This document shows, piece by piece, positions 1 through 10,196 of a stretch of 64,000 nt of DNA. The stretch is taken from positions 2,481,501-2,545,500 of the forward strand of contig NZ_JACHIV010000001.1 of NCBI RefSeq assembly GCF_014203325.1, in the 5' to 3' direction. Each line of letters begins with the position of its first letter. The first letter of the stretch is position 1. The notes below the pieces were generated by a model, which was not told the DNA's origin, made no database searches, and worked only from the letters and a program-made list of their open reading frames with translations. Origin of the DNA: Saccharopolyspora gloriosae (GTDB lineage: Bacteria > Actinomycetota > Actinomycetes > Mycobacteriales > Pseudonocardiaceae). Position numbers and translations under genes: made by a program.

Positions 1-43
1 GGAAGTAGGCGCCCAGGATCACCTGCTTGCGGTCCGCGCTCAT
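1..43 (-). CDS. LLM-class flavin-dependent monooxygenase, N-terminal fragment (runs off the window)
   Basis: Only the first 14 codons are inside the window. They read MSADRKQVILGAYF, an opening typical of the nitrilotriacetate/dibenzothiophene monooxygenase (NtaA/SnaA/DszA) branch of luciferase-like FMNH2-dependent oxygenases. The start ATG (43-41) overlaps the stop of the upstream gene as ATGA, so the two are translationally coupled and probably form one operon. The assignment rests on a short stretch and on the neighbour being from the same superfamily. Confidence 0.6.
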   Translation of the reverse strand, partial: MSADRKQVILGAYF

Positions 44-1263
44 CGGGCCACCTCCTCGTTCGTCGCGTACCGGCTGGCCGGGCGGGGCAGCCCGAACCGC
101 TCGCGCAGGCTGTCGGTGTCGTAGGCGGAGCGGAACGCGCCGCGCCGCTGGAGTTCCGGCACCAGGCCGTCGGCGATGGCGTCCAGGTCGGTGGGCAGCA
201 CCGCGGGCCGCAGCCGGAAGCCGTCGAGCTCCGGCGAGGCCGCCCGCCACTCCTGCACCAGGTCGGCGAGTTCGGTCGCGGAACCGGCGACCACCGCCGC
301 GTCCGAACGCAGCGGCTGCTCGGCGAGCTCGTCGAGGCGCCGCACCCGGTCCTGCGCTTCCTGCCCGTCGTCGTCGACCGACACCACGAGGTCGGCCAGC
401 ACGCGCAGCGGCGCGCCCGTGCGGCCCACGGCCTGCTCCGCGGCCCGCACCTCGGCCACGATCCCCGGAACCTCGGCGGCGTTGCGCGGCGTCGTGAACA
501 CCACGTCCGCCGACCTGGCGGCGAGCTCGTAGGCGGCCCGCGCATGCGCCAGCGCCACGACCAGCGGCTGCCCCTGCGGCGGACGCGGCACGATGCTCGG
601 CCCGCGGACCGAGAAGAAGCGCCCGCTGAAGTCGACGTGGTGCAGCTTGTCGCGGTCCAGGAACCGGTTCGTCGCGGCATCGCGGATCTCGGTGCCGTCC
701 TCCCAGCTGTCCCACAACCGCCGCACCACCTCGACGGCGTCGGCGGCCTCCTCGAACAGGTCGGCGACCGCCGCGTCCACCTCCGGAGTGCCGAGGGCCT
801 CGCGCCGGATCTCCGGCAGCGCGCGCCGGCCGAAGTGCGCGGCCTCGTCGGTCCGGACGGAGGTCTGCACCCGCCACCCGGCCCGGCCCAGGCTGTTGTG
901 GTCCAGGGTGGCGAGGGCGGAGGCGATGTGGAACGGCTCGGTGTGCGTGGTCGTGACCGTCGGAACCAGGCCGATCCGGCTGGTCAGCGGCGCGGTGAAG
1001 GCGGCGATCAGCTCGGCGTCGAGCCGCCCGCGCACCCGGTCGGTGCGGCGGTCGGTGCGACTGAGGTGGTCGTCGGACTGCAGGCCCAGCGCGTCTTCGA
1101 TCGTGGCGAAGTCGAGCAGGCCCCGCTCGGCCGCCTGGACCAGCGCGGTCCAGTAACCGGGGGTGAACAGGGCTTCCGGAGTGGCGTTCGGATCGCGCCA
1201 GGCGGCGGGATGCCAGCCTGCGCCGTCGAGCGCGACGGCCAGGTGCAGCGGGTTCTCGGACAT
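40..1263 (-). CDS. LLM-class flavin-dependent oxidoreductase
   Basis: A 407-residue luciferase-like monooxygenase. Such enzymes use reduced FMN and O2 to cleave or oxygenate sulfonates, chelators, or related compounds in the cytoplasm. The N-terminus (hydrophobic beta strand followed by GAGWHP), the GLLDFATIEDAL segment near residues 49-60 and the LVPTVTTTHTEPFHIASALATLD segment are typical of the TIM-barrel family. The stop overlaps the start of another LLM gene downstream, so the operon carries at least two flavin monooxygenases. A short leader peptide 94 bp upstream suggests control by cysteine or sulfur supply, which fits sulfur scavenging. The real substrate cannot be read from sequence. 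Confidence 0.85.
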   Translation of the reverse strand: MSENPLHLAVALDGAGWHPAAWRDPNATPEALFTPGYWTALVQAAERGLLDFATIEDALGLQSDDHLSRTDRRTDRVRGRLDAELIAAFTAPLTSRIGLVPTVTTTHTEPFHIASALATLDHNSLGRAGWRVQTSVRTDEAAHFGRRALPEIRREALGTPEVDAAVADLFEEAADAVEVVRRLWDSWEDGTEIRDAATNRFLDRDKLHHVDFSGRFFSVRGPSIVPRPPQGQPLVVALAHARAAYELAARSADVVFTTPRNAAEVPGIVAEVRAAEQAVGRTGAPLRVLADLVVSVDDDGQEAQDRVRRLDELAEQPLRSDAAVVAGSATELADLVQEWRAASPELDGFRLRPAVLPTDLDAIADGLVPELQRRGAFRSAYDTDSLRERFGLPRPASRYATNEEVAR

Positions 1264-1356
1264 GCGAGGGCAGACCTCTCCTGCGGTGGGAACGCGCCGG
1301 ACGGGCCGGGACGAGCGGCCCTCCGGCTGCGCGGCGGTGGACGCGGGGTCTTCCGT

Positions 1357-1449
1357 TCAGCGCGGACAGCTCGCGCTGCTCACGCGCTGCAGGTCGACGT
1401 GGCGCCGCCTGGCACCGCGGAATCCGGGGCCGTGCACCGGTGCCCGCAT
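1357..1449 (-). CDS. Short leader peptide upstream of the LLM monooxygenase operon
   Basis: A 30-codon reading frame starts at ATG 1449-1447 behind a clear GGAGGG Shine-Dalgarno sequence. Its C-terminal half reads RRHVDLQRVSSASC. This matches the RRHVDLxRVxSxxC pattern of short actinobacterial peptides annotated as putative leader peptides, which often sit ahead of sulfur-assimilation and sulfonate-use genes. It lies 94 bp upstream of the LLM gene on the same strand. The single Cys codon close to the end suggests cysteine-dependent ribosome stalling or attenuation. The pattern and position are seen in the sequence; the regulatory role is inference from the family. Confidence 0.72.
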   Translation of the reverse strand: MRAPVHGPGFRGARRRHVDLQRVSSASCPR

Positions 1450-1697
1450 CGATCCCTCCTCGCCGCCGCGCGGGGAGCCACCGCCACCGGCGTTCGCCGA
1501 GGAGGCGGGATTTCTCGCCCACCGCACAGAGAACTCTACGTTCGCGCGGCCATCCCAGGTCAAGCTCGCGCCCCGATGGCCACGATGCGGGACGACGAAC
1601 GCGAGCCGGGAATTCTCCCGGCCGGCTTCTTGTTCGTCACGTCCCGCGCTCGCGTGCGGGAAGCACCAGGTCGCGAAGCCGGCCACCGGCGAGTGCG

Positions 1698-1780
1698 CAG
1701 CGGCTTCCTCACGGGGACGGCGATTCGTCGTGTATCCCGGAGCTACCTGAGAAATCGATCCCGCGGCGAGGAAGCCGCTG
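1698..1780. repeat. Inverted repeat with CAGCGGCTTCCTC arms
   Basis: CAGCGGCTTCCTC at 1698-1710 is perfectly complementary to 1768-1780, giving a 13-bp stem with a 57-base loop. It is the first of three copies of a REP-like palindromic element in the window, the others being near 1894-1971 and 35018-35100. It lies in the 540-bp non-coding stretch between the leader peptide and the permease gene, in which I see no other gene. Confidence 0.7.
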
Positions 1781-1961
1781 ACCGCCTGTCTTTGATCTTG
1801 TCGTTCGAGGTGAGCGGCGTTCGTGGTCGCTGTCCTGTCAGCGGCGGAGCCGCTGAGCGGTGACCAGCCAGAGCACAACGACACCGGCGGGTTCTCAGCG
1901 GCTCCCTCGCGAGGACACGCTGCTGCACGAGGAATCGATCCCGCAGCGAGGAAGCCGCTGA
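1751..1961. repeat. Pair of 31-bp direct repeats, 180 bp apart
   Basis: Positions 1751-1781 and 1931-1961 are the same 31-bp sequence with two mismatches. It begins with GAAATCGATCCCGC (first copy) and ends with GCGAGGAAGCCGCTGA. Each copy carries the right arm of the CAGCGGCTTCCTCGC palindrome family. The arrangement looks like duplication of a small palindromic element in non-coding DNA downstream of the permease gene. Confidence 0.75.
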
Positions 1962-1971
1962 GGTTCCGCGG
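1894..1971. repeat. REP-like palindrome, second copy
   Basis: Positions 1894-1910 and 1946-1962 form 17-bp arms with one mismatch (left arm CTCAGCGGCTCCCTCGC). The right part, 1946-1971, is identical over 26 bases to the reverse complement of 35018-35043. The element sits 21 bp beyond the permease stop codon, so it could act as a bidirectional terminator or mRNA 3'-end stabiliser as REP elements do. Confidence 0.75.
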
Positions 1972-1991
1972 CTCGATGATCTACGCGGGCA

Positions 1992-3611
1992 TCAGTCGGT
2001 GATCTCGCGCTCGTCGGAGTCGGCCTCGGAGTTCGCCAGATGCCGGACGCCGGAACGGGCTCCCCAGAAGAAGATCAGCAGCGCGACGACCGCGACCAGC
2101 GCGGTGTCCACCGGAGCCGGAATCAGCCCGGCGCCGCCGAAGCCGCCCAGCGCCGAGATCGCGAACAGCACCACCAGGTAGGTGATCAGCCACGCGCTCT
2201 GGCGCAGCTGACCGAGGTAGGCCCCGCGCTGCTTGGTGACCAGTGCGAACAGCGGCACGGCCAGCACCGCCAGCGGCAGCACCACGCTCAGCTTCTCCCA
2301 CTCCGACCAGTAGATGATCTCGGCGGAGACCACGAAGCTCAGCGGCGTGATCCAGCGCATCCCCGGCACCCAGCCGGACACGGCGTCGGGGCGAGCCCGG
2401 CGGAACGCCGCCGCGGACACCGCCGCCACCGAGTAGTTCAGCAGGAACAGGCTGCCCGCCACGCCGATGATGTCCTGCCAGCCGTCGAACGGCGCCAGCA
2501 GCACCAGCGCCAGCAGGAAGTTCACCAGCAGCGCGGCGCGCGGCACCCCGGAACCGGAGTGCACCCGGGTGACCGACTGCGGCAGCACTCCGTTGCGCGC
2601 CATCGCGTAGGTGACGCGGCTGTTGCCCGCGATGCCCACCAGCAGCGCGCCTCCGGGCGAGACCACGGCGTCGGCGTAGAGCAGCGCGGCCAGCCAGCCC
2701 AGGTTCAGCAGCAGAGCGAGCTCGCCGAACGGGGAGCTGAAGTCGATGCCGTGCCAGCCGCCCGCGGCCAGCGTGCTCTCCGGGACCGCGAACAGGAACG
2801 CGAGCTGCAACCCGAGGTAGAGCAGCACCGCCAGGCCGATCGCGGTCAGCACCGCGCGCGGGATGTCCCGGCGCGGGTCCTTGGCCTCGGCGGCCAGGTC
2901 GATCGTCGGCGCGAAGCCGTTGATGGTGTAGACGATCCCGGCGGTGGCCACGGCGCTCAGCGCCGCCGACCAGCCGTACGGCGCGAAGCCGCCGCCCGCG
3001 TTCACGGTGTCGTTGCCGTCGCTGAACCCGGAGATCAGCAGCGCCACCAGGGTGATCACCGGCACGCTGAACTTGATGGCGGTGAGCGCGAAGTTGATCC
3101 GGGCGAACAGCCGCACGCCGAACCAGTTCAGCACCATCACCAGCGCCAGCAGCGCCGCCGAGAGCAGCACGCCGGGCGCGGTCAGCGCGTCGTCCTCGTA
3201 CAGCCACGGCAGGTAGTGGCTGGCGTACTGGGTGATCGCGGAGGCCTCGGCCGCGGTCGCGCTGCTGGTGGCCAGCAGCACCGACCACCCGACGATCGCC
3301 GCGGTGAGCGGGCCGTTGGACAGGAACGGCCACCGCACGATCCCGCCGGCGACGGGGCGGGACGCGCCCAGTTCGATGAGCACCAGCGCGATGAGCGTGA
3401 ACGCGCCGCCGCCGACGAGCCAGGACAGCACGGACGCGGGCCCGGCGGCCTGCGCGGCGTACTGCGCGCCGAACAGCCAGCCGGAGCCCATGATGCCGCT
3501 GAACCCGATCGCGGTCAGGCTCCAGAAGCCGAGATCCTTGCGCAGGCGTGGTTCCGGGGCGGGTGCCTCCGATGTGGATGGTGGGGGTGCTGCGGGCGCG
3601 GGGCTGTTCAT
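1992..3611 (-). CDS. APC-family amino acid permease
   Basis: A 539-residue integral membrane protein of the amino acid-polyamine-organocation superfamily, importing an amino acid or amine with protons. After a Pro/Ala-rich cytoplasmic tail (residues 1-25) the first helix carries the hallmark unwound motif GFSGIMGSGWLFG, and about twelve hydrophobic segments follow, with the conserved EAKDPRRDIPRA loop after helix six. Overall it resembles the YveA/aspartate-permease side of the family, but the substrate is uncertain. It is monocistronic, with 350 bp of unassigned DNA upstream and palindromic repeats just beyond its stop. Confidence 0.88.
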   Translation of the reverse strand: MNSPAPAAPPPSTSEAPAPEPRLRKDLGFWSLTAIGFSGIMGSGWLFGAQYAAQAAGPASVLSWLVGGGAFTLIALVLIELGASRPVAGGIVRWPFLSNGPLTAAIVGWSVLLATSSATAAEASAITQYASHYLPWLYEDDALTAPGVLLSAALLALVMVLNWFGVRLFARINFALTAIKFSVPVITLVALLISGFSDGNDTVNAGGGFAPYGWSAALSAVATAGIVYTINGFAPTIDLAAEAKDPRRDIPRAVLTAIGLAVLLYLGLQLAFLFAVPESTLAAGGWHGIDFSSPFGELALLLNLGWLAALLYADAVVSPGGALLVGIAGNSRVTYAMARNGVLPQSVTRVHSGSGVPRAALLVNFLLALVLLAPFDGWQDIIGVAGSLFLLNYSVAAVSAAAFRRARPDAVSGWVPGMRWITPLSFVVSAEIIYWSEWEKLSVVLPLAVLAVPLFALVTKQRGAYLGQLRQSAWLITYLVVLFAISALGGFGGAGLIPAPVDTALVAVVALLIFFWGARSGVRHLANSEADSDEREITD

Positions 3612-3961
3612 GTTTCGGCTTCCCGGAAGAGGTGGAGACGCGCGGGGGCACCGCGCTGAGGCGGGGAGGTGCCCGCGGCGTCACGAGCGAGAATCGGTCC
3701 ACCACAACGATGTTGGCGGGCGCGAGCACTTGCTGATCAAGTGCGTGATCGTTTCTACCGCAGCGCACGATTCGACGGCAAAATCCGCCCAGGACAGTCC
3801 GCGCACATGTCCGAATCGTGTCGAATAGTCGGTATTTTCGTATCGCATCGTGAGAACGGGCGAGTTCGCCGGTGCGCGAGCGGAGCGTCCACTCCGGTCA
3901 GGACGATGGCGAATCGCCTTGTGGCGCAAGGCAGTGTGCGCCATCCGGCCCATCCCGATGA
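3612..3961. other. Intergenic region upstream of the permease
   Basis: No convincing gene. The stretch is noticeably less GC-rich than its surroundings at 3720-3860 and should hold the permease promoter (minus strand). A 9-bp inverted repeat, CACGATTCG at 3766-3774 and CGAATCGTG at 3812-3820, is a possible regulator site. A short hairpin GCCTTG/CAAGGC at 3917-3933 could terminate transcription from the amidotransferase gene that ends at 3962. Confidence 0.5.
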
Positions 3962-4729
3962 CTACGAGGCGGCGGCGACCGGAGGAAGGGGCGGGTGCGC
4001 GGAGACCCGGAGGTCGCCGCGCCGGATCTCCAGGACGTGGCGCTCGGGCAGCTCCGTCCACGACCGCTGCGCGCGCGGCATGCCGCTGGATCCGACTACC
4101 ACCCGGTCCTCGGTGATCTGGTAGTGCAGCCGGAAGAACTCCGGTCCGCGACGCCGGGCGACCTCCGAGTCCGGGTTCTGCTCGGAGTATGCGTAGAGGG
4201 CGTCGTCGGTCAGCAGCAGGCAGTTCAGGCTCGCGAACGCGGTGGCGCGCAGGCGGATCCGCTCGGCGGCCAGCGCGAGCGCCGCCGCCGGTTCGTGCTC
4301 CCGCAGCAGGCCGCGCAGCAGCAGGAAGTACCGCTCCGAATCGGTGTCGCCGGTCGCGGTCGCCAGCAGATCGGCCGGGATCAGCTCGTCCAGCGCGTCG
4401 CGGGGGCTGAAGAAACCGTTGTGCGCGAAGGCCATTCGCCGGCCGGTGAACGGGTGCGTGTTCTGCGCGGTCAGCGGTGATCCCGCGCTGGCCATCCGGA
4501 TGTGCAGCAGGCCGGCGTCGGTCGTGGTGCGCCGGACCATGCCGAACCGCGCGGAACGGTGCGCGGCCTCCACATCGCGCGCCACCGCCGGGGCGGTGCC
4601 CGACCACGACGCCACGCCCCAGCCGTCGCCGTGCTCGCGGGAGAGCGCGACGAATTCGGGGATTTCCTCCGCGAGCAGCTCGCCCAGCGGCTCCGGGCGC
4701 CGAGCGACGACACCGAGCAAACGACACAT
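3962..4729 (-). CDS. Class II glutamine amidotransferase
   Basis: A 255-residue Ntn-type amidotransferase that hydrolyses glutamine to give ammonia, or has become a hydrolase of small amides. I chose the ATG at 4729-4727 because it places a cysteine at position 2 (MCRLLGVVAR), the catalytic nucleophile after Met removal, and has an AGGAG site just upstream. The longer upstream extension has no such site. Family features include HGDGWGVASW, the substrate Arg in LLHIRMAS, NTHPFTG and FAHNGFF. It contains only the amidotransferase domain, like YafJ or EgtC-type proteins, and no ergothioneine genes are adjacent, so the partner is unknown. Confidence 0.85.
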   Translation of the reverse strand: MCRLLGVVARRPEPLGELLAEEIPEFVALSREHGDGWGVASWSGTAPAVARDVEAAHRSARFGMVRRTTTDAGLLHIRMASAGSPLTAQNTHPFTGRRMAFAHNGFFSPRDALDELIPADLLATATGDTDSERYFLLLRGLLREHEPAAALALAAERIRLRATAFASLNCLLLTDDALYAYSEQNPDSEVARRRGPEFFRLHYQITEDRVVVGSSGMPRAQRSWTELPERHVLEIRRGDLRVSAHPPLPPVAAAS

Positions 4730-4964
4730 GAGGACTCCTGATCCGGCCCGAGAACGACGAGGTGCCGGGAATCCTGCTCGGAACTCCCGCTCCGGGAACG
4801 AAACTACTGCACACCCCGGTCGTGCGGCGTCTTCGGAGCGCCGCCTGCGTGCCACGTCCTGGGATTCATGGTGAAGATCACGGGAGCGGGAGGGGTGGCG
4901 CGAAGTCGTGATCGACGCGGCTCGGGCCGGTGGTCGCGTGCCACCGCCTGGCGTGCGCCGTGCG

Positions 4965-5002
4965 TGTCAAGGTAAGGTTTACATGTGCAGGAAAACTTGA
5001 CA
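4965..5002. promoter_or_regulatory. Imperfect palindrome over the start of the HTH/DUF3887 gene
   Basis: TGTCAAG at 4965-4971 mirrors CTTGACA at 4996-5002. Over the whole 38 bases 12 of 19 positions are dyad-symmetric. The axis falls next to the GTG start codon at 4985. Because the downstream gene encodes a helix-turn-helix segment, this is a candidate autoregulatory operator or leaderless promoter. Confidence 0.45.
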
Positions 5003-5593
5003 GCTGCGCTGCGGGAGTTGGCGGCGCGCACGGAGGCGCTGCTCGCGTCGCGCGTCCTGACGGCTCCCGACGGCGGGGCCGACTCGATCGAACGCGCCGT
5101 GCGCATCCAGGCGGCCGCCGACGACGTGGTGCGCGCCGTCGTGCAGCAGGCTCGGCGCGACGGAGCCACGTGGCAGGTCGTCGGCGACGCACTGGGCGTG
5201 AGCCGGCAAGCGGCGTTCCAGCGCTACGGCAAGCCGACCGATCCGAGAACAGGGGAACCCATGAACACCACGCCACTGCAGGGCGCCGCCGAACTGGCCG
5301 TCGCGGTGATCGACGATCTCGCGGCCGGGAAGTGGTCGCACGTCACCGAGCAGTTCGATCCGACCATGCGAGAGGGCCTGCCGGAGGAGGCGCTCGCCGC
5401 CGCGTGGGCGCAGCTCGTCGGACTGTCGGGCGAGTTCGAAGGGCACGGCGAACCGGAGGTCGCCAGGGCGAGCGACGTGACGATCACGAACACGCCGCTC
5501 TCGCTGGAGGCGGGCGACTACACGGCGCGGATCACCTTCCGCGACGACCGGACCATCGCGGGCCTGCACATCGTCGAGGGGCGGACGCCGTGA
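4985..5593 (+). CDS. HTH-containing DUF3887 family protein
   Basis: A 202-residue protein of a family frequent in actinobacteria. Residues 1-80 are helical and contain a helix-turn-helix-like segment (WQVVGDALGVSRQAAFQRYG, about residues 62-81). Residues 95-200 resemble DUF3887, a small alpha/beta domain often next to alpha/beta hydrolases. The GTG start at 4985 is chosen because MQENLTAALRELAARTEAL matches how relatives begin. Its stop overlaps the next start (GTGA), so it is coupled to the CPBP protease gene. A role as a regulator or substrate sensor of that protease is inference. Confidence 0.75.
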   Translation: MQENLTAALRELAARTEALLASRVLTAPDGGADSIERAVRIQAAADDVVRAVVQQARRDGATWQVVGDALGVSRQAAFQRYGKPTDPRTGEPMNTTPLQGAAELAVAVIDDLAAGKWSHVTEQFDPTMREGLPEEALAAAWAQLVGLSGEFEGHGEPEVARASDVTITNTPLSLEAGDYTARITFRDDRTIAGLHIVEGRTP

Positions 5594-6555
5594 ACGTCGA
5601 ACCTCCCGCCGTGGCCGAGAAGTCCGCGCCCCGAGGACGGGTGAGCAGCAGCGACCTGCGGGCCATCGGCGCGTTCGTCGCCCTCGCCGTCGTGTCGGCC
5701 TGGTTGGTCGCGCTCCCGCTCTGGTTCGGCGACGGGCTCGCCGACCCCTGGTTCCCGCTCGTGTCCGTGGCGATGATGACGACCCCGGCGATCGCCGCGC
5801 TCGTCGTCGTGCGCTTCGTGGAACGGCGGCAGCGCCCGGCCTGGGCGCTCGGGTTGTGGCCGTTGCGCCCCGTCCGGAGGGTGCTCGGCTTCGCGGCGCT
5901 GGGGATCGTCACGTCCATCGCGCTCGTGCTGGCGGCGCTCCCGGTCGGTGCGCTGCTCGGCGTCTACCCGGCCGACTTCGCGAACTTCTCCGCGTTCCGG
6001 CAGGTCCTCGGCGAGCAGACCGGAGGGGCTGAGCTTCCGGTGCCGGTCGGTGCGCTCATCGCCGTCCAGCTCGCCGCGCTCCCCTTGGGAGCGTTCGTCA
6101 ACCTCCTCCCCGCGCTCGGCGAAGAACTCGGCTGGCGCGGATGGCTGCTGCCGAAGCTGATGCCGCTAGGTCCGCTGGCGGCCGTGCTGATCTCCGGCGT
6201 GATCTGGGGCGCTTGGCACGCTCCGCTGATCCTGCTCGGGTACAACTACCCGGACGCGCCGGGCCTGCTCGGCGTGGCCGCGATGGTCGGCATGTGCGTC
6301 CTCGTCGGCGCGGTCTTCGGCTGGCTGCGGCTGCGCTCGGGATCGGTGTGGCCCGCCGCCCTCGCGCACGGCGCGTTCAACGCCGCGGGCGGCACCTACC
6401 TGCTGTTCGCGCAGGCGGGGGAGAACGTCGACACCACGCAGGCGACGATCCTCGGCTGGAGCGGGTGGATCGTGCCGCTCGTGCTCGTCGTCGTCCTCGT
6501 CGCCACCGGGCAGTTCGCCGCCGCGAAGCACCCGTCCGGCCCGCCGGAACGCTGA
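5590..6555 (+). CDS. CPBP-family intramembrane glutamic endopeptidase (Abi/CAAX-like)
   Basis: A 321-residue multi-pass membrane protein with about eight helices. It carries the three CPBP motifs: EELGWRG (EExxxR, catalytic Glu pair), WHAP, and AHGAFN (HxxxN). Relatives cleave inside or next to membranes and include bacteriocin self-immunity and signalling proteases. The GTG start at 5590 overlaps the stop of the HTH/DUF3887 gene, forming a two-gene operon. The substrate is unknown. A strong hairpin follows the stop. Confidence 0.85.
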   Translation: MNVEPPAVAEKSAPRGRVSSSDLRAIGAFVALAVVSAWLVALPLWFGDGLADPWFPLVSVAMMTTPAIAALVVVRFVERRQRPAWALGLWPLRPVRRVLGFAALGIVTSIALVLAALPVGALLGVYPADFANFSAFRQVLGEQTGGAELPVPVGALIAVQLAALPLGAFVNLLPALGEELGWRGWLLPKLMPLGPLAAVLISGVIWGAWHAPLILLGYNYPDAPGLLGVAAMVGMCVLVGAVFGWLRLRSGSVWPAALAHGAFNAAGGTYLLFAQAGENVDTTQATILGWSGWIVPLVLVVVLVATGQFAAAKHPSGPPER

Positions 6556-6563
6556 ACCTCAGG

Positions 6564-6592
6564 CCGGGCGCGGCGACCAGCACCGCGCCCGG
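6564..6592. terminator. Bidirectional hairpin terminator
   Basis: A perfect 10-bp GC-rich stem, CCGGGCGCGG (6564-6573) with CCGCGCCCGG (6583-6592), and a 9-base loop. It lies in the 50-bp gap between the convergent protease and geosmin synthase genes. There is no T run, as is common for actinobacterial terminators. Confidence 0.7.
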
Positions 6593-6605
6593 TCGAACAG
6601 GGTTC

Positions 6606-9408
<2,803 letters not shown>

Positions 9409-10196
9409 CGGACGGCCGCCCGTCGCGCGTTCCGCGTCGACGGCTCGGGTAACCGTTCGCGCATCGTGATCGCTCCCAATCTGTCCACAGTGGAATTGCG
9501 GGGAAGTGCTCCGGAGCGACGACGGGCGAGCAGCCTGCCCGCGCAGGAGGCCGCTGAGGTGGATTCCGGAGCGGATGTCGCGCGGTGGCGGCGAATGCCG
9601 GCCGCGTCCCGTTGATCGGCTCGGATCCGGGAGAGCACCTGCCGGGAGATCGGGCGTCGGAGGTGCGCGGCCGAGCGTGTCAGCGACGGTCCGCTCCTGA
9701 CAAGGAAGATCCGGCACCACAACCCGTTGGTGGCGGGCACGTCCCGCCGGTCTCGCGTGGACTCCGATCCGAGTTCGACCGTCCGTGATCGAGTGCGCGC
9801 TCGCGATCACTCAACGCGGGGACGCAGGAAAACGCTTTCGGTGGTCGTCGTGGCGGGACCCGCTCGTCCATGATGGATTCATCGCGGTCTTCCCGGACCG
9901 GCGTCCGCTGCGGATCGCCGGGCACCGGGTGCTTCCCGTTCGGACGAGGAAGTCCGGGCGTCCCACCGGCGCTGTGCGAATCTCCGCCGGCCGCGATTCG
10001 GCGCAACGACGCGCCTGCCGCCGCGATCCCGTCTCGGACTCCGCGGACCTGCCAGTGCCCCGCGCTCGCCGACGTCCTCCAGCGGGACCTGCTTCTCCAG
10101 CGGGACCGAGTTCCCCGGTCACCCCGAATTCGACTGCGCCGAGCCGGATTCGCCCGGCACGGCCGGTCCCGGTGCAACAGCGAAGGAGTCGAGCAG
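9409..10196. other. Long divergent intergenic region (788 bp)
   Basis: No convincing gene on either strand. Two palindromes stand out. TCCACAGTGGA at 9484-9494, about 75 bp upstream of the ACP-like start, belongs to a motif also found at 33640 and 44078. A 26-bp imperfect palindrome at 9785-9810 begins GTGATCGAG and ends CGCGATCAC. The region must hold the promoters of the divergent ACP-like and methyltransferase genes. Confidence 0.5.

Noticed and set aside
3681-4814. An alternative 377-codon minus-strand frame over the amidotransferase gene
   Set aside because: The overlapping frame at 3962-4729 encodes a complete class II amidotransferase with catalytic Cys2, so this one is a shadow.
4730-4855. 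N-terminal extension of the amidotransferase to 4855
   Set aside because: It would bury the catalytic cysteine inside the chain. The ATG at 4729 has its own AGGAG site.
9811-10122. A 103-codon minus-strand frame in the divergent region
   Set aside because: It has no ribosome-binding site, an Arg/Ser-rich random composition and no similarity that I recognise.
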